Source: Oceaniferula marina (GTDB lineage: Bacteria; Verrucomicrobiota; Verrucomicrobiia; Verrucomicrobiales; Akkermansiaceae). From it: 64,000 nt of DNA. The notes below the pieces were generated by a model that searched no databases, was not told where the DNA came from, and saw only the letters and a list, made by a program, of their open reading frames with translations. Position 1 is the stretch's first letter. Each line of letters begins with the position of its first letter. Both the position numbers and the translations under genes were made by a program. The DNA is taken from positions 1-64,000 of the forward strand of contig NZ_JACBAZ010000003.1 of the NCBI RefSeq assembly GCF_013391475.1, read 5' to 3'. This document shows, piece after piece, positions 51,723-61,200 of this stretch.

Positions 51723-54242
51723 CTACTTACAGCGCAGTTTAAACGGCATCGCTTTCGTTTTATCCGAGGTAAAAACAAGATCGATAAGATCCATATTCCC
51801 CTCGTGCTTTTTGATGGTTGCCCCATCACAAGAAACCACTTTGCTGCCGTTACATGCGACAGTGAGAACAAAATCCTCTCCTTCGACAACATTGGCCTGA
51901 CCACTTAAGGTTTTTTTCTTGTTATCCCATGTGACATTCTTGGTGTCCATCATGCCTTGCATGAAGTGGCGGTTCGTCGATAGCATCTGAGGATGAGCGG
52001 AAACTTTGCGCACTGAAAGCATGGCAACTTCACCACCTCTCAACTTCGATTCAAGATGCTCACTGCCCTTCAACTTTCCAACATACTTTTGACTCCAAAA
52101 ATCGAAGACATGATAGCTCGCGTTCTCATCCAATCCTAACGAACCCGTCTTCACTTGTGATCCAGCAAGAGGCGTCTTAATCGCTTTCTCTCCATCCTTG
52201 TCATTATTAACAAGTAGCACTTGATTCCATCCTTCCGTCACTTGGTAATCATAAATCTCGGGGTGCTTCTTACCCAGAAGCATGTCCACAGGTCGGGGTG
52301 ACCTCGTTCCTCTTATCATTGGGTAAAGGCGAGTAACGTCATGGATCATCTCATCGGTCATCTGACTAAACGAACTTCCAATTTCTAGTCTGCCCGATAA
52401 AAAGGCGATTAAGGTCAAAAATGATCTCCTCTTATAGGTGGGGATAGGTTTTCCATGACTAAAAAATGATTTTCCGTCTGGATAGTAGAGGTAAACACTT
52501 CTGCTCTTATACCAGCGAAGGCCGATACGAGACGCCATCTCAGGCTCAAAATGGCTAGCATCGCCCCAAACACGTTGGAGGTCGACAAGCCCGGCCGTTG
52601 TATCCTGACGAGGAGCTCCCATAATTCGCTCATGAATGAAAGCGTCTTCCCCTAAACCTTGACGGCAAAGGTCATACATTTCACGATATGCAGAGGTGCT
52701 GGTAAATGTCTTATCTTCAAAACCTCCGGTCGTGATCCAAGCCGTTTCAGGGTAATCAAATTTGACACCATCCAGACCATCCTTACCAAGGCGTGTCCAC
52801 ATTTTTAATGTGTAATCTCGGAAGCCTGGGTCAGTAAAATCAAACTTCACAAGCGGCGAACTATGACGGTGTGCCACGTGTAACTGTGAGATGTCATTGT
52901 TCAACATCCACTCGGGGTGTTGACGGGCAAAATCATGAGACGGCATATTCGCTTGGAAGTAAGTAAATGTCTTACCTCCTAAGTCAGAAACAGCCCCACA
53001 GAATTTAGCAAACGTCTCGTAAGGTTTTTGGAGCGACCCTTTACCAGTCCCAATTTCATCTTTGCTAACAGGACCACGAATTCCACCTGGACCATATTTT
53101 TGCCAATGTTTGTCGTCCCACCATCCTTGCTGTGAGTTCCCCTGATCACCGGCACAATAAAAATCAGGCTCTAGACGCACGGCGAGCGGTGTGTATTTCA
53201 GCAAGCCTCGTTTCTTTGCCAGCTCGAGTTGATTCACCATTCCAGGTGAGTTATTAATCGGCAGACCTTCACCCAAGTGTGTTGTCGATACCATCCAGCC
53301 ACACAATGTTGGAAAATCATAATTATTGGGCTTGGCATTGTTTGCCTTACGCAAAGCCATTCCATATTTCTCAAGAGCGACAAATGGGTCACTTGTAGAA
53401 AAGTCTAAATAGCAAGTATCAGGCGAGTAGTAAGTCTTTCCACCTTCAATTTGCTTACCCTGTGGGTCCCAACACTTCATACTGAGGTATTTAAACTTCC
53501 TTTTGTCCTCTTGAATTTCAACCCAACGTCCAAACTCGTTATACTTCAGGCCTCCAGCCACCAAGGACCGGCGTATGCCTTTATCTTCGTAAGTTAGCAT
53601 CACTCCGTTATGGGCGCTCATTTTCCAGTTTTTCTCAACGAGATTTGCCTCACGGCCGGCACCACTTCTCAATACGCGTGGGTTTTCAACCGTCTGACCA
53701 TTAAATAATCCCCCCATCGTTATGACCTCTGCATGTTTAATACGCACAGGGTATTTAAACTGGTTTTTGATTCCCCATCCAAAGACCACAAACTCATGCT
53801 CTTGATAAAGACGAATCGTTTGGATTTTAATTGGATCATATCCTGGTCCTGGAGTATGCATCACATACACCGTTGTCCCCTTACCAAACTCATCGACATC
53901 ATCCTTTTTCGTCCAAGTAATTTTTAGCGATTCAGGCTTCCAACGAGCGCTTCCGGTGGTTTCATCGATGCCAAAACTAGCATCTTTAAAGATCACGGTA
54001 TCGGTCCGCTTGTCCTTTCCTGAGTAGCGTCCACTCTTTAAGTCAATTTTAATTTCTGCATTGGCATTTTGAAGCACCAGCAATCCACTCTCTTCTTTAA
54101 CCGAAACCGAGGTGCGTGTGAGTTCAGCGTTTTTCGACTGAGCCACTTGAGAAACTTTCACATCTTCCGCCAATGCGCCCTGAAATGAGATGTTCATAGT
54201 CACTCCTAGAAGCAGGAGGTTTTTAAACTTATTTTTCATCAT
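51723..54242 (-). CDS. Unusual clan GH-D glycosidase (alpha-galactosidase-like barrel)
   Basis: 839 residues: signal peptide (about 1-25), N-terminal beta-sandwich (about 30-300), TIM-barrel region (about 305-650), C-terminal beta domain. The barrel has YTPLAVRLEPDFYC, TYFQANMPSHD, KFDFTDPGFRDYTLKMW, a GVKFDYPET block whose Asp496 sits where GH27/GH36 have the nucleophile, and VWGDAS with Asp561 as the candidate acid/base after HERIMGAPRQD. It does not match GH27, GH31 or GH36 closely, so I would place it as a distant clan GH-D member of unknown specificity. A second member starts at 63280. Operator 136 bp upstream. Confidence 0.6.
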   Translation of the reverse strand: MMKNKFKNLLLLGVTMNISFQGALAEDVKVSQVAQSKNAELTRTSVSVKEESGLLVLQNANAEIKIDLKSGRYSGKDKRTDTVIFKDASFGIDETTGSARWKPESLKITWTKKDDVDEFGKGTTVYVMHTPGPGYDPIKIQTIRLYQEHEFVVFGWGIKNQFKYPVRIKHAEVITMGGLFNGQTVENPRVLRSGAGREANLVEKNWKMSAHNGVMLTYEDKGIRRSLVAGGLKYNEFGRWVEIQEDKRKFKYLSMKCWDPQGKQIEGGKTYYSPDTCYLDFSTSDPFVALEKYGMALRKANNAKPNNYDFPTLCGWMVSTTHLGEGLPINNSPGMVNQLELAKKRGLLKYTPLAVRLEPDFYCAGDQGNSQQGWWDDKHWQKYGPGGIRGPVSKDEIGTGKGSLQKPYETFAKFCGAVSDLGGKTFTYFQANMPSHDFARQHPEWMLNNDISQLHVAHRHSSPLVKFDFTDPGFRDYTLKMWTRLGKDGLDGVKFDYPETAWITTGGFEDKTFTSTSAYREMYDLCRQGLGEDAFIHERIMGAPRQDTTAGLVDLQRVWGDASHFEPEMASRIGLRWYKSRSVYLYYPDGKSFFSHGKPIPTYKRRSFLTLIAFLSGRLEIGSSFSQMTDEMIHDVTRLYPMIRGTRSPRPVDMLLGKKHPEIYDYQVTEGWNQVLLVNNDKDGEKAIKTPLAGSQVKTGSLGLDENASYHVFDFWSQKYVGKLKGSEHLESKLRGGEVAMLSVRKVSAHPQMLSTNRHFMQGMMDTKNVTWDNKKKTLSGQANVVEGEDFVLTVACNGSKVVSCDGATIKKHEGNMDLIDLVFTSDKTKAMPFKLRCK

Positions 54243-54377
54243 ACAATTTTAATTTATTATCTTATTAATTCGTTAGTTATTCTGAACATCGTCACACAGC
54301 TTCCAACTAAATCGTAATGGCAAGCACTTCTAGTGACCCGGCATGACGATTTCAACTTTTTCTGATCACGCTTCAAC

Positions 54378-54388
54378 TTTACAGTATA
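54378..54388 (-). promoter_or_regulatory. Operator upstream of the GH-D gene
   Basis: Sense TATACTGTAAAG, the only copy with an A at position 2. 136 bp upstream of the ATG and 29 bp past the stop of the next gene. Confidence 0.66.
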
Positions 54389-54417
54389 GTAATGATTTCC
54401 CTGTGCCGCAGTGTTGA

Positions 54418-55479
54418 TTATTTAATTTGAAACTTGGAGATGTGGTTTACTTCATCGTTCTCGCGATTCATGAGCCCAGGAAAGGTCATGTCGAAGTTAA
54501 CGATTAGAAGTTCCTCACCTCGAATAATAGGTTCACATGGTTGGTCAAGAAGCCCAGTTTCACCAGTATCATCAGCATTCTGCCAAAGTCGTTGCATGGA
54601 GTTCGATGTGATATCGTAGATCCACACTGAATTCATGGCAGAGTTCGTCAGGTAAATTTTATTGGTCTCTTTATCACAGATGATTCCGTCGCAGCACTCG
54701 AATGCTGGGTCATTAATGATGCGTGTAGTTTTTTGAACTGACCCATCCTTATGGAAAGATGTCTTAAAAACCTGACCATCACCAAAAAGGCCGCAATACA
54801 TGTTGCCCGCTTTGTCGAAGGTCACACCATCTGCACCGAAACCCGTTTCTCCCGTATATGTCACGAGGAGGTGTTTTTTCTTATCAACCTTGAGTGGAGC
54901 ACCTTTGAGCTCGTTGATATGAAACCGGTAAACTCCACTCTGGTTCTTCTTGCCCTCGAGTGTAATAACTGTATCTGAAAGGTAGAGGTAATCACCTTGC
55001 CAGCGGACAGCATTTGAAAGTTCAGTACCTTCAATGACTACTTCACATTGGGTAGGTTTACCGTTTTTGTACCGAAGGCGGAGGACGCGCGATTGGTGGT
55101 CAGTATTGCTGAAATACTGATTGTCTGCGATATACAGGTGTCCGTCGGGACCAAACCCGATTCCCATCGGGTGTACCATACCTGTTACCTTACTAGGAGG
55201 AAGATCATTAAAACTGTCGATAATATTACCTTTAGCGTCAAGGGTTACTATTTTTGATCCGCCTACTTTCTTGTAGTCGATGTAATTTGGAACCGATAGG
55301 ACGATATTGTTTTGAGCATCCAGAGCAAGACCATCAGGAACGGTAAAGGTGTCTCCCAGATTAGAAAACATTGAGGGCTTCACCTCAAGAGATTCTTTTT
55401 TGAATGTAGGGCTTACAGCCGAAACTGTCAGTGATAGAGCTGAGCATACACACGCTGTGAGAATAGAATAGTTGATCAT
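54418..55479 (-). CDS. SMP-30/gluconolactonase-like secreted propeller
   Basis: 353 residues with a signal peptide (about 1-21) and a six-bladed NHL/SMP-30-type propeller: VPDGLALDAQNNIVLS, MVHPMGIGFGPDGHLYIADN, LSNAVRWQGDYLYLSD, FGADGVTFDKAGNMYCGLFG, ECCDGIICDKETNKIYLTN. The family contains sugar lactonases; acting after the periplasmic sugar dehydrogenases of this locus it could open the lactones they make (inference). No operator; it follows the 55585-58107 gene by 105 bp and is likely in the same unit. Confidence 0.72.
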   Translation of the reverse strand: MINYSILTACVCSALSLTVSAVSPTFKKESLEVKPSMFSNLGDTFTVPDGLALDAQNNIVLSVPNYIDYKKVGGSKIVTLDAKGNIIDSFNDLPPSKVTGMVHPMGIGFGPDGHLYIADNQYFSNTDHQSRVLRLRYKNGKPTQCEVVIEGTELSNAVRWQGDYLYLSDTVITLEGKKNQSGVYRFHINELKGAPLKVDKKKHLLVTYTGETGFGADGVTFDKAGNMYCGLFGDGQVFKTSFHKDGSVQKTTRIINDPAFECCDGIICDKETNKIYLTNSAMNSVWIYDITSNSMQRLWQNADDTGETGLLDQPCEPIIRGEELLIVNFDMTFPGLMNRENDEVNHISKFQIK

Positions 55480-55584
55480 TTTTTATTAGTTTGTGTTAAT
55501 TGATTATAGTTACATATATTGTTAGTTGACCTTGCCACATAATGTTGGCTCCATAACCCGCCAGCCAACCGGACACGGCGAAAA

Positions 55585-58107
55585 CTATTTTACGGAGCGC
55601 AATTCGACACCAGTGTAGTTCTCGGGATCTACGTCATAGATAGGCCAGACGATCTCGCCAAGCTTCTGTTTATCGAGTTCTTTGTAGGCGGAAAACTCGT
55701 TAGAATTCATATCCAACCACATGGTAATTGTACGTATATCCTGCTGGGTAAACTTGCCCGCCTCCAATGACTTCTGATGGTTCTCGTTATAGAGAGCCTT
55801 ACCCATGCGTGAGGCCCTAGCTCCAAATTCACCCGGGGTTGTACGACTGCCACCATGCTTAGCTTTCAGGTAACCATGCCCTAAATAAAAGGAGTATTTC
55901 TCCAGAGCTTTATAACTCATGTCTGTCGGCCCTGTTTTCATGGCGGCAGCTCTCTTCGGATCCGACTTCCACAGCGTCATTTTCTTCGTCGCCATCTCAT
56001 TGTGGCAGGAGACGCACTTACTTTCAAGGATAGGCTTTATATGACGATGAAAGTTAAACATGATGTGATCATCAATTTCTGGCTTTAGGTCTGATGGTTC
56101 CCGCTTCAAGGCGAGTGGCGCATGACTGAGCTGAGGCGCCTGCTGTTTGCTCTCATGGCAGCCGATGCATGACATCATTTCTCCTGGGTGCACATAGGTT
56201 AAAGACCGCATGGATTGGACGGCCATCCCCTTCTCATCAAGCAGTTGAAAATAGATCGCTTTCCCAACCGGCGCTTTAAAATACACGCTGCCATCTTTCT
56301 CAACGGGAACCACGCCAAGCGGTATCCTAGCCATACTCTGGCTAGCGAACCCGATCCTCGGCTGATCAGACAGTGTAGTTGACTTAGGGATTACTTGAAC
56401 AACACGGAGCTGTTTAATCTTAGCATTATCAGGAAGCTTTCCATGGTCATCAGTGGTATATACATTCATTACGCTGATTGTGGCACTCGGAGCATCCTTT
56501 GTGGCCCGCTCACCCTGATAGGTCTTGCAGGGAACCACCGGCGGCTTCTTTCTAGCCTTGAGTGGTATTGGGTCAATCGGCCTTAGGCCATTCGTTAACT
56601 TGCAGATCAGCTCTCTATTTCCAAATTCATCTAAAAGGCAGATGCTGTCCTTATAATTACAAAGGTAAAAACTCTCACTTAGCGGCCAAGCGGTACCAAA
56701 AGCCATATCATGCCAACTCCTGGTCCTTGTCTCAGACTCGGGAAACAGGTAGTCAGGAGTTATCCGCTTTACTTGGGACATCTTATTATCGTCCTCCACC
56801 TCAGTATCAATGATGATCAATGAGCCAAATGATTGGCCGTGATGAGGGCCAGCAGTGGCAATGTACTTATCCGAACCTGGTATGCTACGACAATTAAACT
56901 CCGCCCATGGTCGTAGATGCAATCCTTTCACCTTTTTAGTGTCGCCAACGGTGCTCAGCGGTAGCGCATAGTTACCATGGAAAGAGCGTGGGTTTCTTCC
57001 ATCAGGCGCACAATGCCACATATGATGGCTAGCATTATGATCCCTATCGAGATAATCCCAGCGCGTGTAAACAAGCATGCCGTTATTGTCGACGCTTGGC
57101 TGAAATTCGTTGGTTTCGTGGTAATCAATGGGATACATGTCACTGCCATCCGCTTTCATGGAAAACATGGTAAAGGTAGGAACTCGACGGCCGTGGCACC
57201 TGCCATATCCAAACCTGCCAGCACTCATAAAAACAATTCTTCCGTTAGGTAACCAAACGGGGTCAAATTGATCAACTCCACTATCCGTTAAACGAGTGAG
57301 GCCAGAGCCGTCCACCCCAACCTTAAACAGGTTAAACGGAGCCGCAGGATCCCATTTTTTATTTCCACCGGAACTCCAACCGAAGATGATCGTTTTTCCA
57401 TCCCAAGATAAGTCAGGTGAAATAAACGTGCCCTCGCTCATCAGGCGCCCCTTATTGGTACCGCTCGGAACTTCAAGTCCTGCGACGACGTCGATGATTT
57501 CAGCGTCTTCCGACTTCCAATTCTTGATGATGAAAAGGCCGCCACCCGTTTTAGCGTTATGACCATAGTATTGATCACAGAAATGATCGCCATCAATTTC
57601 CCTCTTCCTTTTTGCATGGTCGTTCAGAACTCCGCGTGCCACAAAAAGAATAGAGTCAAAATCAAGAAGTGGGTTGGAAAGGGCCACCTTTCTGGTGCTC
57701 TTCTTAAGTTCACTGTAGCTCTCCAGACCAGCCTTTTTACCCTTGGCCACAGAGAGAAGCCTCTCTGCTTCAGCAAGATCGGGCGCGTTATCCATGCTTT
57801 TCAGCTTCTTGATTAGAGCATCCAAGCGGCGAATACCCACATCATTTGGATTCTTATCCGACGCCAGTTTCATGGCCTGAATATTGAAAGCCTGTTCAGG
57901 CGGGAACGAATATTTAGCGGCATTTATTTTTGCGATCTCGTTGTACTGAGAGTTCCAGTCTGCATGTATAACGTCCGACTTGCCGCATTCAACATCCTTA
58001 GTATAATCTACTAATGCGCCATCTTTTCCGTTTTCAACGGCGGAGAAGCTCCACACAGGGATACATGTCATAGCTGCGATGACAGCGGTAAGTTTCGGTC
58101 TCTTCAT
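55585..58107 (-). CDS. PD40-propeller dihaem cytochrome-type protein (HZS-alpha-like)
   Basis: 840 residues: signal peptide (about 1-23), a helical segment (about 60-150), a WD40/PD40 (TolB-like) propeller (about 160-560; SPDLSWDGKTIIFGWSS, FDPVWLPNGRIVFMS, QPSVDNNGMLVYTRWD), and a C-terminal region with two haem c sites, CIGCH at 647-651 and CVSCH at 698-702, each followed by candidate axial residues. The layout recalls the hydrazine-synthase-alpha middle domain/propeller proteins widespread in PVC bacteria; it is not evidence of anammox. Probably a periplasmic electron-transfer or sugar-oxidising protein. Operator 138 bp upstream. Confidence 0.7.
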   Translation of the reverse strand: MKRPKLTAVIAAMTCIPVWSFSAVENGKDGALVDYTKDVECGKSDVIHADWNSQYNEIAKINAAKYSFPPEQAFNIQAMKLASDKNPNDVGIRRLDALIKKLKSMDNAPDLAEAERLLSVAKGKKAGLESYSELKKSTRKVALSNPLLDFDSILFVARGVLNDHAKRKREIDGDHFCDQYYGHNAKTGGGLFIIKNWKSEDAEIIDVVAGLEVPSGTNKGRLMSEGTFISPDLSWDGKTIIFGWSSGGNKKWDPAAPFNLFKVGVDGSGLTRLTDSGVDQFDPVWLPNGRIVFMSAGRFGYGRCHGRRVPTFTMFSMKADGSDMYPIDYHETNEFQPSVDNNGMLVYTRWDYLDRDHNASHHMWHCAPDGRNPRSFHGNYALPLSTVGDTKKVKGLHLRPWAEFNCRSIPGSDKYIATAGPHHGQSFGSLIIIDTEVEDDNKMSQVKRITPDYLFPESETRTRSWHDMAFGTAWPLSESFYLCNYKDSICLLDEFGNRELICKLTNGLRPIDPIPLKARKKPPVVPCKTYQGERATKDAPSATISVMNVYTTDDHGKLPDNAKIKQLRVVQVIPKSTTLSDQPRIGFASQSMARIPLGVVPVEKDGSVYFKAPVGKAIYFQLLDEKGMAVQSMRSLTYVHPGEMMSCIGCHESKQQAPQLSHAPLALKREPSDLKPEIDDHIMFNFHRHIKPILESKCVSCHNEMATKKMTLWKSDPKRAAAMKTGPTDMSYKALEKYSFYLGHGYLKAKHGGSRTTPGEFGARASRMGKALYNENHQKSLEAGKFTQQDIRTITMWLDMNSNEFSAYKELDKQKLGEIVWPIYDVDPENYTGVELRSVK

Positions 58108-58244
58108 GGTAAGAATTTACTTTTTAGGTGAGATGATCGAGAGCATCGCGTAAGAGCGACATTGCGTTACCTCAAATAACATTGAGCGTTATCTGTAATA
58201 CGTCTAAAATATCGACTCTTACTTTATTTTGAGATTGATGCAAC

Positions 58245-58255
58245 TTTACAGTAAA
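58245..58255 (-). promoter_or_regulatory. Operator upstream of the dihaem/lactonase-like unit
   Basis: Sense TTTACTGTAAAG followed by TTGCATC, perfect dyad. 138 bp upstream of the ATG. Confidence 0.72.
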
Positions 58256-58287
58256 TCCAAGAGCACGACAACACAGGTTAGCACAAT

Positions 58288-61200
58288 TTAGTTCACTGAG
58301 ATTCTGAGGCGAAGAAACTTGTTGCCCTCTGTCATTGGCTGAACAAGACGGATGGTGACCTCTTCAGTACCATCACCATTATTTATGACAGCTCCTAATG
58401 TCGTGACGGAATCGTCCCCTGGATCAATATCCCAATCTTCGAGATTGTCACTGACTTCAATCTGATAGCTCGCATCCGTAGCCTCAATGCGCCGATTAAA
58501 CGAAATCGCAGAATATTGATCTGAGTCGATTTCAACGATCTTAGCCCGCGTCATACTACTTGACGCGGGAACTACAATGTCCAGACCGAGGGCATAAGAT
58601 ACAATATTAGGTATGTCTGATATGTAGGTATCTCCAAGAGGGTTTATGAGATGATGTGTCGCCATCCAGGAGGCAAAAGGGCCCTCGGTTTCAAGAAATC
58701 CCGGAGTTCCCATCGTAGCGTGACTAGCTCTCCAATTGCTTGAAAGAGTGTGATCAGGTGCTGTCTCTGGCCTAATGAGTGTCAGGGATGAGCCATCTCC
58801 ATCAGGAGAAGTTGGCCAGGGGGCATTGTCACTGTAAATAAAATCATGAATGGCCGTGCCTGAGCCAAAAGAGAGCTTGATCTGCTCACCTCCATTACTC
58901 AGTCTTTGATCAGAATCCCACTCGCCAGCAATGGGAAACTCGCTGCCGTAGCGGAAGGTGAAAGCAGCTGTGTTTTTCACAACCAACACAAACTCCTTGG
59001 GCCCTAAACTCGTCACACTCCCTGAAGAGAAATCAAAATCTACCCCCTTGGTGAATCGAACATCCATGAGATCCAGTGAAAGTGTCTCACTAATGTTGTG
59101 AAGTTCAATATACTCGAAATCTGAGTTGGAAAAACCTGCCGCCGTTTCAGGTCCACTCGCATCAGCAGGGTGATACATGAACTCAGAGACCATCAAATTA
59201 TCTTTAAGAGTTCCGTAAGCCAGTGGTAATCCTGCCGTGAATTCAACGGGTAAAGACCAGTGCCCCCAACGGCCACTGGAGTCCTTATGACGAACACGGG
59301 CACGGTACGTATGCCCTACTTTCAATGCTCCATTGGGGATATCGATCAAACTATTAAACGACGTCAGTTCGCCAGAGCCCCAAATTAAATCATTTTCCAA
59401 AATAAATTCCTTAGCCGCTTCCCAACTGGGAGCCAAAGGGTCCTCTATTTCACCTATTCTCCATTCCATGGCGGAGAAAGTTCCATTTCCCTGAGGGTCA
59501 CTAAATGCGCTACTCTGAAACTCTAAGGCGTCTGTAGGAAATCCGGCAGCGCCAGTGTAAGTAATCGATGGAGTAACGGGAAGTTTCCCCGCGTCTAGAG
59601 CGTCTGAAATTGAATCCAAAAAAGAAGCTCGACCACCATCCCCCACTCCTGGGCCGCTTCCTTCATTCCAGCCAGTAAAAGCAAAGCCCTTCATGCTTGT
59701 TACCTTTTCGGACAACGGGTCATCATTCGCAGTCCCTTCGCTACTAGGAGCATTGCGCCAACGATCCTGATCAGCCTTTGATAGCTCTGATAAAAAAACC
59801 TCAAAATGATCAAGCAAATTATTGATCTGATCAGGCTGCCAAACTAGATCTCGAAACGAACGTAACACATTACGGTGCGCAATTTTCATATCTGATTTAT
59901 CAATATAGGGTTGCCCATCTATTTGAACGTGCCCGTATAGCCCATTGTTTGCATGATCCCATCCCTCGTTAAAGCTTGGCCCCCATGAGGCATCATAGTC
60001 ATAGGGAAGCTGCCAGAGCTGACCGCGCGTAGGATCATTACCTACAGGGTCAAAGTACCATACTACATTCTTCAGGCGGTGCCGACCTGTTGGTTCAGGG
60101 AAAATATCGTAATGACGAATCGCTTCGCCAACCGCCGAGTAGCGATACCATTGGTCATAATTAACATGCTCATTCAGCCAGTTGGCAGTCTGTCCACCGT
60201 GCAAATTAAAGCGTATATTATCAAATTCCGATCCATCGCTAACCATATCAGAAGACTGGTAACGGCGTTGCCGATCAGCATCGAATATGAAATCTGATAG
60301 TTTATACAAATTTCCTTTGGTCATATCTCGCGACTCAAGAAACCTAACATCATAGCGTTCTTGCGCGATTTGAATCCCCCAAAAATCCCCACCATACTGA
60401 TCAGGAGCCTCGGAGGCATCATCAACGACTCGGAACTGGAACCAGTGAGTCTTCTGAACAGGCACTCCCATGGTGCGGTACAGCCGCTCACCCATTTTTT
60501 CGGTCAATCCCCAAGCATTCCCACCCTTGGTACCATACATCCGGCTGACGTTCAAAACACTCCACTTGCGCTTGTAAGGTTTCCCCTCATTGTTATGAGC
60601 CGCAAAATAATATCCCTTATTAAATTTGAACTTATAGTGCCGTTTCCCCTGATGAAAACGCCCATCAAAATCACCGTAGCGACTATTCCCTCCACGTAGT
60701 CTGACCCGGACATGATCATAAACAACACCATCATAAACCATCGCTCCTTCCCAATCATAGGCACGCCGGGCGGCGAGTTCAGCATCGGTACCATTATTAG
60801 TAAACTGCTGACTCCCTTCGTATGCTTGTAAGGTCTGCATATCCTGAGGCCTAATCAGCCAATGATAAACTGGCACGCGGCTAATGGCTTCTTTAGGCCA
60901 TACATGACCAGCTCCATCAGGATGAACAGAGGCCGTAGAGGCGGTGTAATCAGGAACGCCATTATAGACAAAGTACGCAAAATTTAATGAAGCATCATCT
61001 TCATAGGGCACTAGTGCAGAGGTCCCTTCACTATCAGTAATCTGAATTCGGTATCTTACCAGAGTCCGATGAGCTTGTGCTGGCAGCGAAACGGTATAAA
61101 CATTGTCTCCAGCCACTGCGTCTCCGTTTGTCCCGTTATCAACCATGACTAAATGAGTCCAGTTGGCCGGATTTTCGAACTCATCATTTAGCGGCGGAGC

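Noticed and set aside
55585-58107. Hydrazine synthase subunit, implying anammox
   Set aside because: Only the generic propeller-plus-haem layout is shared; related proteins are common in PVC bacteria without anammox, and no partner subunits are present.
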